A DNA stretch of 58,255 nt from JBFWUW01 sp050247075 (GTDB taxonomy: Bacteria > Planctomycetota > Planctomycetia > Pirellulales > JBFWUW01). Shown in pieces: positions 49,420 to 57,764 of this stretch (position 1 is the stretch's first letter; the number at the start of each line of letters is the position of its first letter). The position numbers and the translations under genes were made by a program. The DNA is taken from assembly GCA_050247075.1 (NCBI GenBank), contig JBFWUW010000043.1:1-58255 (forward strand), written 5' to 3'. The notes below the pieces were generated by a model that ran no database searches, was not told the DNA's origin, and saw nothing but the letters and a program-made list of their open reading frames with translations.

Positions 49420-51747
49420 CTAGATAAAATCCAGCAGCGACAGCTTTGATGTCAGCCCTATAAGCTGCAAAGTCGCTTCAAACGCTGCCTGCCGCGAAGT
49501 GAACTCCGAAATCACCTGCACCAGATCGGCGTCTAACTCCAGGCTGAGTGCCCCTTTAAGATCAATTTGCTCGGACTGCAATCGGGTCTGGATGGAGTCG
49601 ATCGACTGTTGCCGCGATCCCAACGTGGACCGAACGAGGTTGAACTGGTCTGTTCCGACGCTTAGCAAATCGGCGGCCCGCTGAATGCCAAACTGGTCGC
49701 CGCCGCGCAAGGCCTCGCGTAGCCGCACCAGGGCATTCAACACGCCTTGGCCTTCCAAGGGGTTGACATCGACACTGCTCAGGTACTCCTCCGCACCAGC
49801 CACGACGGCGGGGTCGCTTTCGGTCTGGCCGATCTTCAGCAGGCCCAATTGGTGGGCCGCGGGGCTGCCGACCGACAACACCGCCAGGGTGGCCGTGCCT
49901 GCCGCCGAGGACGTCGCCAATTCTATGCCATTGCCGTTGGTGGCTAATCTGGCGATGACATGAAAGGCATCGTTGGGGTTGGCGGCGTCGGTATTGATGA
50001 GTGTCAGCACATCGTCCACGGTAACGGCATTGCCCAGGCTGATTGAAATGATTGTGCCGTCTTTGCGGCGAATTTGGAAATCGCCGGTGGGACGGGTATC
50101 AACGCCTGTGCCATGGTTCAGATCCTGCAATCGGGTGGAACCGGTAAACGTTCGCAAACCCAAATCGGTCGCGGTACGGCCGCCGTTTTCTCCCACGGAA
50201 AAGTCGGTTCCGCTCAACCGTGATCGCAGGTTGATGCCCGTGCCTGAGGCATTAATTTCCGCCACGACATCGGCCCCCGATGTGCCCAGGATGTTCAGCA
50301 GATCCTCGACCGTCTGAGCCGCTGACAAGTCAACGGTGACGGTCTGCCCGTTGTTGGTAATCCGTAAACCCGCCGAAAAGTCGGGTTCTATACCGCTCCC
50401 GCCGCCGGTTACGCCCGAGGCTTGGGGATTGGTCGCCGTAGCCTGGACGTAACCCGTACCAATGTTGAAAGGGTCGGCGGGATCGAGGCGAGCCTGAAAT
50501 GTTGAGGTGGCATTGATCGCGGCGATGACGTCATTCGCCGTGGATGTCCCCTCGGCGATGGTGACGACTAAAGTCTTGTTCAGCGGATTGGAGTCGTCGT
50601 AGACCGCGGTTTCATTGCCGGCCACGCCCGGCCCGCCATCAACGAAGCTGATGTTGACGCCATTGAACTCCGCGCCGCGATTGCGGGCTTCGACCAACAG
50701 GTCATTGCTTTCGCCAGGAAAGAAGACGCGGGCACTCGACCGCACCCCAAACGAGTTGGTCAGCGGACTGGTTAACGTTAGCCGCGGATTTAAGTCTTGC
50801 CCCACAATGGTTCCTACGCCCACGCCCGCATCGTTAAAGATCAACAGGTCGCGGGCGGTGGTACCAAGACCAATTTCCTGGATTTTCAGATTGCCCGGCG
50901 TGGCGGGGACGGTCGGCAGCAACTCCACGTTGAGTCCTTGCGCGGTGATGGTGGTGCGCAGTTGGCGGCCGGGCGGGGGATTCTTTTCGATCAAGGCCGC
51001 CACATCGCCCAAGGTCTCCGCCCGGCTGATATCGATCGTGGTCGAGTTGGTGCCGTCCGAGATCTGAAAAGTACCCTTGGTGATGCCTTGGCCGCCATGC
51101 AGGTCGCGCAGCCGAGTCGCTGCAGTGACGCGGGGGTTCAAGTCAATCGTCCCCTGCACTTGCGTGGAGATTCCACCCAGCAGCTCGCTGCCCGAGACGT
51201 TCGTATCGAACAATACCCCAACGTCGGAAAAGCTTTGGATGTGGCTGTCGTTGCCAGCGTATTTAATGATGTTGCCAACCTGCCGGTAGGGCGGGCTGCC
51301 CGAATTGGTGCCGGCAAACAGGTATCGCCCGCGAAACTGTTGGTTGCCAATTCCCAAAATCTGGTTGACGATTTGGTCCACCTGGTCGGCCAGCCCTTGC
51401 CGGCCAGTCGGCCCGGTGTTGCTGTCGGCCCCTTGCAGCGCCAGGCTGCGGGCATCGGCCAATAGCCCAGCCACGCTGCTGGCCGCGGTATCGCTGGCCG
51501 CCAGGTACGATTGATTGGTTTGCAGGTTCTTTTGAATCTGCCCCTTTTCCTCCAACAACCCTTGCAAGCTGATCGCGCGCAATGCCGCGGACGAGCTCTC
51601 ACTGGGAAGCTGAAACGCCCGGCCCGTTGAGATGGCGATCTGCAACCGCAGCAATTCCGATTGGTTCACCTGAAGTTGATTCGTGGCCTGTTGTTGGGTC
51701 AACAGATTGCTGACGCGCGAACCGGAAATGGGGTTGATGAGTGACAT
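49420..51747 (-). CDS. flgL: Hook-filament junction protein FlgL, enlarged
   Basis: 775 residues against about 300-520 in most bacteria. The N-terminus (SRVSNLLTQQQATNQLQVNQ, SELLRLQIAISTGRAFQLPS) and the helical segments up to GRYLFAGTNSGSPPY are typical FlgL. The C-terminus (QRAADLLSVGTDQFNLVRST, LGSRQQSIDSIQTRLQSEQI, TSRQAAFEATLQLIGLTSKL-SLLDFI) closes the flagellin-like coiled coil. The middle 450 residues contain at least three hook-IN-type repeats (LRDLHGGQGITKGTFQISDG; ITNNGQTVTVDLSAAQTVED; LQDLNHGTGVDTRPTGDFQI), matching modules in FliD. It joins the hook-filament junction together with FlgK, whose gene is 30 bp upstream. Confidence 0.92.
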   Translation of the reverse strand: MSLINPISGSRVSNLLTQQQATNQLQVNQSELLRLQIAISTGRAFQLPSESSSAALRAISLQGLLEEKGQIQKNLQTNQSYLAASDTAASSVAGLLADARSLALQGADSNTGPTGRQGLADQVDQIVNQILGIGNQQFRGRYLFAGTNSGSPPYRQVGNIIKYAGNDSHIQSFSDVGVLFDTNVSGSELLGGISTQVQGTIDLNPRVTAATRLRDLHGGQGITKGTFQISDGTNSTTIDISRAETLGDVAALIEKNPPPGRQLRTTITAQGLNVELLPTVPATPGNLKIQEIGLGTTARDLLIFNDAGVGVGTIVGQDLNPRLTLTSPLTNSFGVRSSARVFFPGESNDLLVEARNRGAEFNGVNISFVDGGPGVAGNETAVYDDSNPLNKTLVVTIAEGTSTANDVIAAINATSTFQARLDPADPFNIGTGYVQATATNPQASGVTGGGSGIEPDFSAGLRITNNGQTVTVDLSAAQTVEDLLNILGTSGADVVAEINASGTGINLRSRLSGTDFSVGENGGRTATDLGLRTFTGSTRLQDLNHGTGVDTRPTGDFQIRRKDGTIISISLGNAVTVDDVLTLINTDAANPNDAFHVIARLATNGNGIELATSSAAGTATLAVLSVGSPAAHQLGLLKIGQTESDPAVVAGAEEYLSSVDVNPLEGQGVLNALVRLREALRGGDQFGIQRAADLLSVGTDQFNLVRSTLGSRQQSIDSIQTRLQSEQIDLKGALSLELDADLVQVISEFTSRQAAFEATLQLIGLTSKLSLLDFI

Positions 51748-51779
51748 GGACCAAACATCGATTGGCGGGAAGAAGAGAT

Positions 51780-53477
51780 TTACAAGTTGATTAGCACATC
51801 CAGTAGTTCGCTAACCGTGGCGATGAACTTGGCGGATGCCTGGTAAATCTGCTGATAGTTCAGCAGCTTGATGGCTTCTTCATCCAAATTGACGCCGCTA
51901 ATGGCTAAATGTTGCCCTCGCAGATTCTGTTCGAAATTCTTGAAGCCAGCCGCCGCTCCGCCGACCGCCGCCGCTGCCTGGCTGGTTTCGCCGACAATTC
52001 GCGAATACCGCGTGTTAAGCGATTCGCCATCGATGGCCGCCAAAGGCTGATTCAAAAAGTCGGCTAACAGAACCGCTTGGCCCGTTCCGGAGCCAATGCC
52101 GCTATTGCTGGCCGCGAACTTGGCCGGATCACTCACAATCGCCGCGTTCACCCCCAATCCCACGGCGGTCGAACCGGTAAAGAACGTGCCGATCCCCAGC
52201 GCCGCTAGTGTTCCGCTGCTGTCGTTGGCAAATGCCACCTCTTGCGTGGAAGAGGTCGTGCGAAGCCGCAACTGCCTGGTCGGGCTGATCGTGGCGCTAA
52301 GCCCCGGCACCGTGTTCAACTGCGCGACGAGGTTGTCGAGTGTCGTATCGTTCGGCAAGCCATTGAGCTGAACGGAAATATCGCGAGTCTGCGTGGTATT
52401 GGTGCTGCGGTCGTAAATTTGCACCTGGAAGGAACCGTTCGTCGGCGTGAAGGGCAAGCCCGCCGCATCGAGCGGCGCGGCCGCGTTGTCTACGGCTGAG
52501 ATACTGGTTACGTCCTTGTATCCCTTTTGTCCCTGGCCCGACGTAAAGACCTTGTTGAACTCGTAGGCTAGCGTTCCAGCGAGCTGGTCGATCTTGTCCT
52601 GAAACCCGCCGAGAATCTCGTCGCGAGAGACAAGCAGCCCGGCCACTTTTCCCGAGCCAACATTCAGGTTTGCTTGGGATTCGGCGATCCGCAGATCGGC
52701 CACGGTTAGCCCCCGATCGCTGCGATAAGTCAGTTCCACCTGCCGCACCGTGCCGCCGAACACCAGAAAGTCGCCGCCGGAGAAGACATTAACGGATCCA
52801 TCCGTTTGTTCCGCGGTTTGTACATCGATCAGCCCGGCAAGATCAGCCAGGGCCCGGCTTCGCTCGTCTCGCAACCCGACTGCATCGCTCGTGCTAAAGT
52901 CGGACGATTCGCTCTGCGAAATCTGCAGATTCAGCGTACCGATTTCCTTTAGCAACCGATTGACATCGCCGGCCGCGGCGACGACCTGGTTGTTCTGGTC
53001 GTTGCGCAGGCCAGCCACCCGCTGCCCCAATCGCGAGAAATCGGCCGCCAGGCTCTTGCCCTGCGACACGGCCAGGTTGCGGACAGTTAAGCTTTCGGGC
53101 TGATTGAGCACCTCGTTGATGCTGGCGAAGAAGTTGTTCAGCGAGGAACCCAAGTCCGAGTCTTGCAACTCGCCCAGCACCTGTTCTAACTGGGTGTAGG
53201 CCTGCTTCTGGATATCCGCGCTGGCGCTATCGCTGGTGGCGGCGCGCAGGCGTTGCTCCAAGAAGCGGTCGATCTTTTGGACCACCCCCTTGGCTTCAAC
53301 CCCTAGGCCCAACGTGATGGAGCCGAACCGCTGCACCACCGCCGGGGCAACAATCAATTCCTCGCGCGAGTAATGCGGAGTATTGACGTTGGCAATGTTT
53401 TGGCCGGTGACTTGCAGGCCAATCTGCGCCACCAGCAATGAATTGCCGGCGATATTGATGGAACCAAACAGAGACAT
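51780..53477 (-). CDS. flgK: Hook-associated protein 1, FlgK
   Basis: 565 residues. The ATG at 53477 gives the usual start MSLFGSINIAGNSLLVAQIG-LQVTGQNIANVNTPHYSREE. The conserved helical region (LGSSLNNFFASINEVLNQPE, GLRDERSRALADLAGLIDVQ) and the C-terminal signature GVNLDEEAIKLLNYQQIYQA-SAKFIATVSELLDVLINL are both present. FlgK connects the hook to FlgL and the filament. Length is ordinary for the family, in contrast to its partners. About 260 bp without a recognisable gene separate it from the flgN-like gene. Confidence 0.95.
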   Translation of the reverse strand: MSLFGSINIAGNSLLVAQIGLQVTGQNIANVNTPHYSREELIVAPAVVQRFGSITLGLGVEAKGVVQKIDRFLEQRLRAATSDSASADIQKQAYTQLEQVLGELQDSDLGSSLNNFFASINEVLNQPESLTVRNLAVSQGKSLAADFSRLGQRVAGLRNDQNNQVVAAAGDVNRLLKEIGTLNLQISQSESSDFSTSDAVGLRDERSRALADLAGLIDVQTAEQTDGSVNVFSGGDFLVFGGTVRQVELTYRSDRGLTVADLRIAESQANLNVGSGKVAGLLVSRDEILGGFQDKIDQLAGTLAYEFNKVFTSGQGQKGYKDVTSISAVDNAAAPLDAAGLPFTPTNGSFQVQIYDRSTNTTQTRDISVQLNGLPNDTTLDNLVAQLNTVPGLSATISPTRQLRLRTTSSTQEVAFANDSSGTLAALGIGTFFTGSTAVGLGVNAAIVSDPAKFAASNSGIGSGTGQAVLLADFLNQPLAAIDGESLNTRYSRIVGETSQAAAAVGGAAAGFKNFEQNLRGQHLAISGVNLDEEAIKLLNYQQIYQASAKFIATVSELLDVLINL

Positions 53478-53739
53478 TTGGGCCGGCCTCAAGTTCAAGG
53501 CTGCTGGGTCAACGCCAATCCGCCGCGTTTACTGACTGTCCGCCAGCGAGTCAAAGCTGGCTCGGCAGCCATTGCGGAAGAACATCAACCCAACCGGGCC
53601 GGCCTGTCCGAATCGCTGCGGGGCGGTGCGGAAATGCGGGCCAGTCGGCAGCGGCACGGCCATTGTGTCGATCCATTCGACAAGGCAATGGCAGCGGTGG
53701 GCGTAAACCAAGAGACTCGCCCCAGGCAGAAAAGTTCGC

Positions 53740-54225
53740 CTAGACTGCCTCGTTGATTAGCGCACCCGCCGCGGCGGTCGATGCTCCCTCTTCATAAGTC
53801 GGACAGACGCGCCCGCCAGTCGCGATAATCTCTAGCAATTGTGAGAGATGCAACAGCGTTCGCTGGGCTAGCACCCAGTTGGCCAAGCTTTGATGGCGGA
53901 GCAAGCGTCCGCGGGTTTCGGCCTGATCGAGACGGGCCGCGACCGCCTTGCGGTCGGTGGGCGGCAGGGCCGAAGCTAGATTGCGCAGACTATTGGCCGG
54001 CCGGCCCTCGCGAGCGGATTTTTCCAGCAGTTCTTTACGTCGCAGATGGCAACCTTCCAGCCGAGCCAGCAGCGACTCTTCGCGAGATTGCAGCAAGGAG
54101 ACGCGGTCGGTCTCTGCCCGGGCCAGCAAAGCCTGCTTTTCGGCCAGCAGTTGCAGCAAGTCTTCTTGGACCGAAGTCAGCTCGCGCAACAGATCGGCCA
54201 GTTCGTTTTCCCAATGTGATTGCAT
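53740..54225 (-). CDS. flgN: FlgN-like flagellar chaperone
   Basis: 161 residues from the ATG at 54225 (a TTG at 54240 in the same frame is an alternative). The protein is almost entirely helical with heptad leucines (LADLLRELTSVQEDLLQLLA, EKQALLARAETDRVSLLQSR, SLANWVLAQRTLLHLSQLLE), as in FlgN, which binds FlgK and FlgL before export. Identification rests on composition, size and position just upstream of flgK and flgL; sequence motifs in this family are weak. Confidence 0.6.
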   Translation of the reverse strand: MQSHWENELADLLRELTSVQEDLLQLLAEKQALLARAETDRVSLLQSREESLLARLEGCHLRRKELLEKSAREGRPANSLRNLASALPPTDRKAVAARLDQAETRGRLLRHQSLANWVLAQRTLLHLSQLLEIIATGGRVCPTYEEGASTAAAGALINEAV

Positions 54226-54279
54226 GCTTGCGTCAGCCAAAGGATGAGGTCAGAACAATCGCCGCCACCCACCCAATCG

Positions 54280-54600
54280 CTACCGTCGATTCAATTGAAA
54301 CAACTGATACATCGACTCGGTAAAGTCCGCGCCGTTGCTCTTGGCCATTTCTTGGGCCAGCACATGGTCGAGATGCTCGCCAAAGACCTTCTCGCCTTGC
54401 CCGCCATGAAAGTAGGCCGGCTTACCTACCGTCTTCCGCATGGCGGACAGCACCTGCCCGTAGAACGACTCGCCCACGAACGAGTCGAACTTCTGCCGCA
54501 GTTCGCTATCGTCTGGCGTGCCGTCTGCTGGCTTGGTGAGCGCACTTGGCGGATTGAAGGGAGTCGAGCTGGCCGGCATGGAGAGCGATGCGATATTCAT
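54280..54600 (-). CDS. flgJ: Rod-binding protein FlgJ, N-terminal domain only
   Basis: 106 residues from the ATG at 54600; a TTG-started frame from 54660 would overlap flgI. The rod-binding domain is visible as ELRQKFDSFVGESFYGQVLS-AMRKTV, followed by GGQGEKVFGEHLDHVLAQEM-AKSNGADFTESMYQLFQLNR. There is no muramidase domain, so peptidoglycan opening must be done by another protein. It sits directly after flgI, as usual. Confidence 0.85.
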   Translation of the reverse strand: MNIASLSMPASSTPFNPPSALTKPADGTPDDSELRQKFDSFVGESFYGQVLSAMRKTVGKPAYFHGGQGEKVFGEHLDHVLAQEMAKSNGADFTESMYQLFQLNRR

Positions 54601-54652
54601 GCGATCAATTCCCAAGTCGTGGTGGTCCAAATCGTGACTCTGGCTGTCTGCC

Positions 54653-55723
54653 CTATTCAACGATCAGCTTGCCGTGCAGCTTGCCGTTCTTCTCGATCCC
54701 CTTGATGATGTCGATGATATCCGCGGTCGGCACCTTCAAGGCATTCAGCGATTCGACCAGCGATTGCAGCTTGGCTCCGCCCGTCTGATTGCTGTCGAGC
54801 GCCACGAAACGGTCGGCAGGCGGTGGAACCCCCGCCTCGATCACCACGTTCTTGTGCGTCACCACAACCGCGCCAATTTCCACGTCACCGCTTATCACCA
54901 CGCTGCCGGCCTTTTCGTTGATCACCACGCGGGCCGTGGTTTGCGGGTCTAGCATCGGCAGGCTTAAAACCTGCGATACAAACAGCACCGGTTCATCGGC
55001 ATATTGTTGGGGAATCGTGACCTCGATATTCACCTGATTGATCGCACGGGCCAGGTTGCCGTACCGGCTTTGGATACGGAGCTGGCTGTTGACCAATTCG
55101 GCCACGTCTTGGGCGACTTGCCAGTCGGCGTGGTTTTCGTCCAACACCAGCGTCAGCTTGCCATCTTTTACGAAGGGGTTGTAGAAATCTTCCTCCAACC
55201 GGCAGCCCTGTGTGACGCGGGCCGTGGTGGGCGTGGCGGTGTCTTCGACATGCACCGCCCCTTCCGCGAAAGCAAACACGCGCTGATTCTTCGTCTGCGG
55301 CCCCATCAGGGCCGTCATAAACAACCGGCCCCCCGCCAGGCTCTTGGCCGCGCCAGCCGAGCTGATCATGCAGTCAATGCGGTCGCCTTGCCGAGCGCCG
55401 GCGGCTGGCACGGTGGCGGTTACCATGACCAGGGCCACGTTCTTGGCATCCTTCAGTTCCAGCAGACCGGCCTTGCCAAGGGGATTGGCCATGAGTTGCA
55501 TGGCCTGGGCCAGGCTGCGCATGGCAGGCAAGAACGAGCCGCCGTCGCCCGTCCCGCGCAACCCCACAACCAGGCCCATGCCTTGCAATGTATTTTGCTC
55601 CTGCCCTTTCACGCGGCAGATATTCTTCAGCAGTGTCTTAGCCTCGACCGCCTGCGGCGCGGCCAAGAGCAAGGAAAGGGTGGCCAGCAGTTTGGGCCAA
55701 CGGCTATAGGAGATGCGAGACAT
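54653..55723 (-). CDS. flgI: Flagellar P-ring protein FlgI
   Basis: 356 residues with a signal peptide (LLATLSLLLAAPQAVEA). Strongly conserved FlgI segments follow: LKNICRVKGQEQNTLQGMGL-VVGLRGTGDGG, DRIDCMISSAGAAKSLAGGR-LFMTALMGP, ARVVINEKAGSVVISGDVEI-GAVVVTHKN, and the C-terminal LQSLVESLNALKVPTADIID-IIKGIEKNGKLHGKLI. It forms the periplasmic bushing around the rod. A repetitive inverted-repeat element separates it from flgH upstream. Confidence 0.95.
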   Translation of the reverse strand: MSRISYSRWPKLLATLSLLLAAPQAVEAKTLLKNICRVKGQEQNTLQGMGLVVGLRGTGDGGSFLPAMRSLAQAMQLMANPLGKAGLLELKDAKNVALVMVTATVPAAGARQGDRIDCMISSAGAAKSLAGGRLFMTALMGPQTKNQRVFAFAEGAVHVEDTATPTTARVTQGCRLEEDFYNPFVKDGKLTLVLDENHADWQVAQDVAELVNSQLRIQSRYGNLARAINQVNIEVTIPQQYADEPVLFVSQVLSLPMLDPQTTARVVINEKAGSVVISGDVEIGAVVVTHKNVVIEAGVPPPADRFVALDSNQTGGAKLQSLVESLNALKVPTADIIDIIKGIEKNGKLHGKLIVE

Positions 55724-55780
55724 GGTTCACTGGGGTTCAAGGACACTTGGTGATTGGCAGGCAAGCTGCCCAGGATTCAT

Positions 55781-55888
55781 ACTCCCTCTCCCACTGGGAG
55801 AGGGCCGGGGTGAGGGTTTGCTCGATGGAGGCTTTTTCGTCACTTCACCCTCTCCCCAACCCTCTCCCGGAGTACCGAGAGAGGGGGC
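55781..55888. repeat. Intergenic inverted-repeat element between flgH and flgI
   Basis: About 108 bp made of nested inverted repeats: CCCTCTCCC-ACT-GGGAGAGGG, a GGCCGGGGTGAGGG arm matching a later TCACCCTCTCCCC, and a final CCCTCTCCCGG...GAGAGAGGGGG. This CCCTCTCC/GGTGAGGG pattern is a well-known type of dispersed palindromic element in several bacterial genomes. On the mRNA it would form a long GC-rich stem between flgH and flgI. Confidence 0.75.
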
Positions 55889-55899
55889 TTGTTATCTCT

Positions 55900-56580
55900 T
55901 TAGAAAGGCCGCACGTAGTCGATAAAGCGGAGAAACCAGCCCCGCTTGTAGGCATCGCGAACGTGCCCTTTCTCGCGCTTATGAATATTGAGTTCGGCCA
56001 CGTTCTGGCTCAGAACGGTGTTATCCGGCAAGACATCCTCGCGGCGGGCAACGCCGGTTAGAGACGCCTCCCAGACTTCGTTGTTGTTGCGAATCGTCTG
56101 ATGGGCCTCTAGCACGATATTGCCATTCGGGCGGATATCGACAATCCGGGCGGCAATGCGGAACTTGATGCTCTCTCGCGTTGCCAGGTCGGCGTTGGAC
56201 TGCAACTGGGCGTTTAGCGTCGCTCGAATCCGCGGGTCGCCATCGGGTTGCGTGGCAGGCTTGATGCTCAGGCCTGCCATCTTGATCCAGTCCAACAGCA
56301 CCGCGTCGTACCTGGCACGTTGGGTGCGCTGCATATCCCCTTCCGACAGGACTTGCGCGCTCTGAATCACCACCACCGTCACCAGGTCGTTCAACCGCAG
56401 TTCACGGGGGGGCTCTTGCTCCAGGTAGTACCACGAAGTGTCACCCAGCGCTAACGGACGGCGGCCTTCCGGCGTGCCGTACAAGCTACCACTTTGGGCC
56501 AGCACCACTGGAACGCCAATGCCTGCCGCCATCAACGTGCAGCACACGGCCTTCAGTAAGTTCCGACGAGAGACTTTCAT
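55900..56580 (-). CDS. flgH: Flagellar L-ring protein FlgH without a recognisable lipobox
   Basis: 226 residues. FlgH landmarks: SLYGTPEGRRPLALGDTSWY, LRLNDLVTVVVIQSAQVLSE, RIRATLNAQLQSNADLATRE, ARIVDIRPNGNIVLEAHQTI, LTGVARREDVLPDNTVLSQN-VAEL, and a C-terminal GWFLRFIDYVRPF. The leader, VSRRNLLKAVCCTLMAAGIG, has the twin-arginine pattern and lacks the L-x-[GA]-C lipobox expected for this normally lipidated outer-membrane ring protein; cleavage after VVLA is plausible. Its ATG overlaps the flgA stop (ATGA at 56577). Confidence 0.92.
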   Translation of the reverse strand: MKVSRRNLLKAVCCTLMAAGIGVPVVLAQSGSLYGTPEGRRPLALGDTSWYYLEQEPPRELRLNDLVTVVVIQSAQVLSEGDMQRTQRARYDAVLLDWIKMAGLSIKPATQPDGDPRIRATLNAQLQSNADLATRESIKFRIAARIVDIRPNGNIVLEAHQTIRNNNEVWEASLTGVARREDVLPDNTVLSQNVAELNIHKREKGHVRDAYKRGWFLRFIDYVRPF

Positions 56581-57704
56581 CGGTCGTTCCTTTCCACGCG
56601 GCGGTTGAACAGCTTTTCGCTTGTCGAACGGGCGGAAGCCGGCGTTTCGCGATCGTCGAACGGTGCGACGGGTGCCCTAACCGCCGAAATGGCCCGAGCG
56701 TAAACCTCGACTTCTTGCAGCCCGCACACTCGGGCGAAGAAGTTTTTGCGGTCGCCGGCCAGCGATTCCACCGTTACCAACTCCCCTTCGCTGCCATCGT
56801 CGCGGACGCGTCCGGTCGTACGCACCCGCAACCCTGGGCTGCGGGCATACACCGTCACCACTTCGCCGCGGCGTACGAGCAGCGGGGCACGAACCTGGTC
56901 TGCTTTAATCGGCTGGTCGGGGGAGAGGGCTTGCAAGGCCTCTTGCCCTACAACTTCCTCCAACGAACGGCAAGCCTCTTGGGCCTGTTCGTTGCTAGGA
57001 GCCGCCAGACGCACATCTCCTTCGCCGATCCGATCTCCACGGCTAATTGCCCGTGTTGCGACTACGATCAGCGGCGGGTTTGTTACATCCGTGGCCAGAC
57101 TGAACTCAAACGGCCCATCGGCGGTTTCGCCCCGCAGTTCAAAGTCTTGCCGGCCCGACCAGGGGCGATCACCTCCGCCTATTTCCAACTCGCCGCGGCA
57201 ACGGGTTAGACAGCGGATTTGTTCCGTGGAAAGGTCGAAGACAATTTCCAACCCGGCCACGCGGCCGTTCTTTTCTCGCAGATATCGCAACAAGGAATCG
57301 CGAACGCGCCGTGCGGCTCGCCTTTCCTCGGCGGAGGAAATACTCTTTTCGACCGGTTCGCCTGGCTCTGGCTTGGCAACGGCGGGACGTTCGGCCTCAA
57401 CCGAGACCTGGTTCGCGCCCGAAAAGGTATGCCGCGCTAGCGAAATACCGCGAACCGAAAGCGCGTCTTGAATCTCTCGCAACCGGACGAACCGCTTGGC
57501 ACAAGAAGCCGGCGTAGCGAACAGTTCCAGCGAAGCCAGCTTAACCGCTTCCTCGCAATCGTTGGTCAGCACCTCGGCCACGTCGCCCAGGCGGACAACA
57601 GCCCCTTGCGGCTGCGCATGTGCTTGCAGCTTGATTTCGGCGGCTGGGGATCGGCAGAGTCCGATCAGCGCCAGCAGCAGTGTCAAGGGAGCGGCTCGCG
57701 ACAT
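56577..57704 (-). CDS. flgA: Flagellar basal body P-ring formation chaperone FlgA
   Basis: 375 residues, longer than common FlgA (about 220-240). A signal peptide (APLTLLLALIGLCRSPA) is followed by an N-terminal extension and the FlgA region with its SAF domain: VVATRAISRGDRIGEGDVRL, QEALQALSPDQPIKADQVRA, VRRGEVVTVYARSPGLRVRT-TGRVRDDGSEGELVTVES. FlgA assists P-ring (FlgI) assembly in the periplasm. It is translationally coupled to flgH and lies 60 bp after flgG. Confidence 0.9.
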   Translation of the reverse strand: MSRAAPLTLLLALIGLCRSPAAEIKLQAHAQPQGAVVRLGDVAEVLTNDCEEAVKLASLELFATPASCAKRFVRLREIQDALSVRGISLARHTFSGANQVSVEAERPAVAKPEPGEPVEKSISSAEERRAARRVRDSLLRYLREKNGRVAGLEIVFDLSTEQIRCLTRCRGELEIGGGDRPWSGRQDFELRGETADGPFEFSLATDVTNPPLIVVATRAISRGDRIGEGDVRLAAPSNEQAQEACRSLEEVVGQEALQALSPDQPIKADQVRAPLLVRRGEVVTVYARSPGLRVRTTGRVRDDGSEGELVTVESLAGDRKNFFARVCGLQEVEVYARAISAVRAPVAPFDDRETPASARSTSEKLFNRRVERNDR

Positions 57705-57764
57705 AGGTAACTGCTTTCTGATTATGCGTTGCGGCGACTAGTGTTTGTTCCAAGCGAGCGGCGA

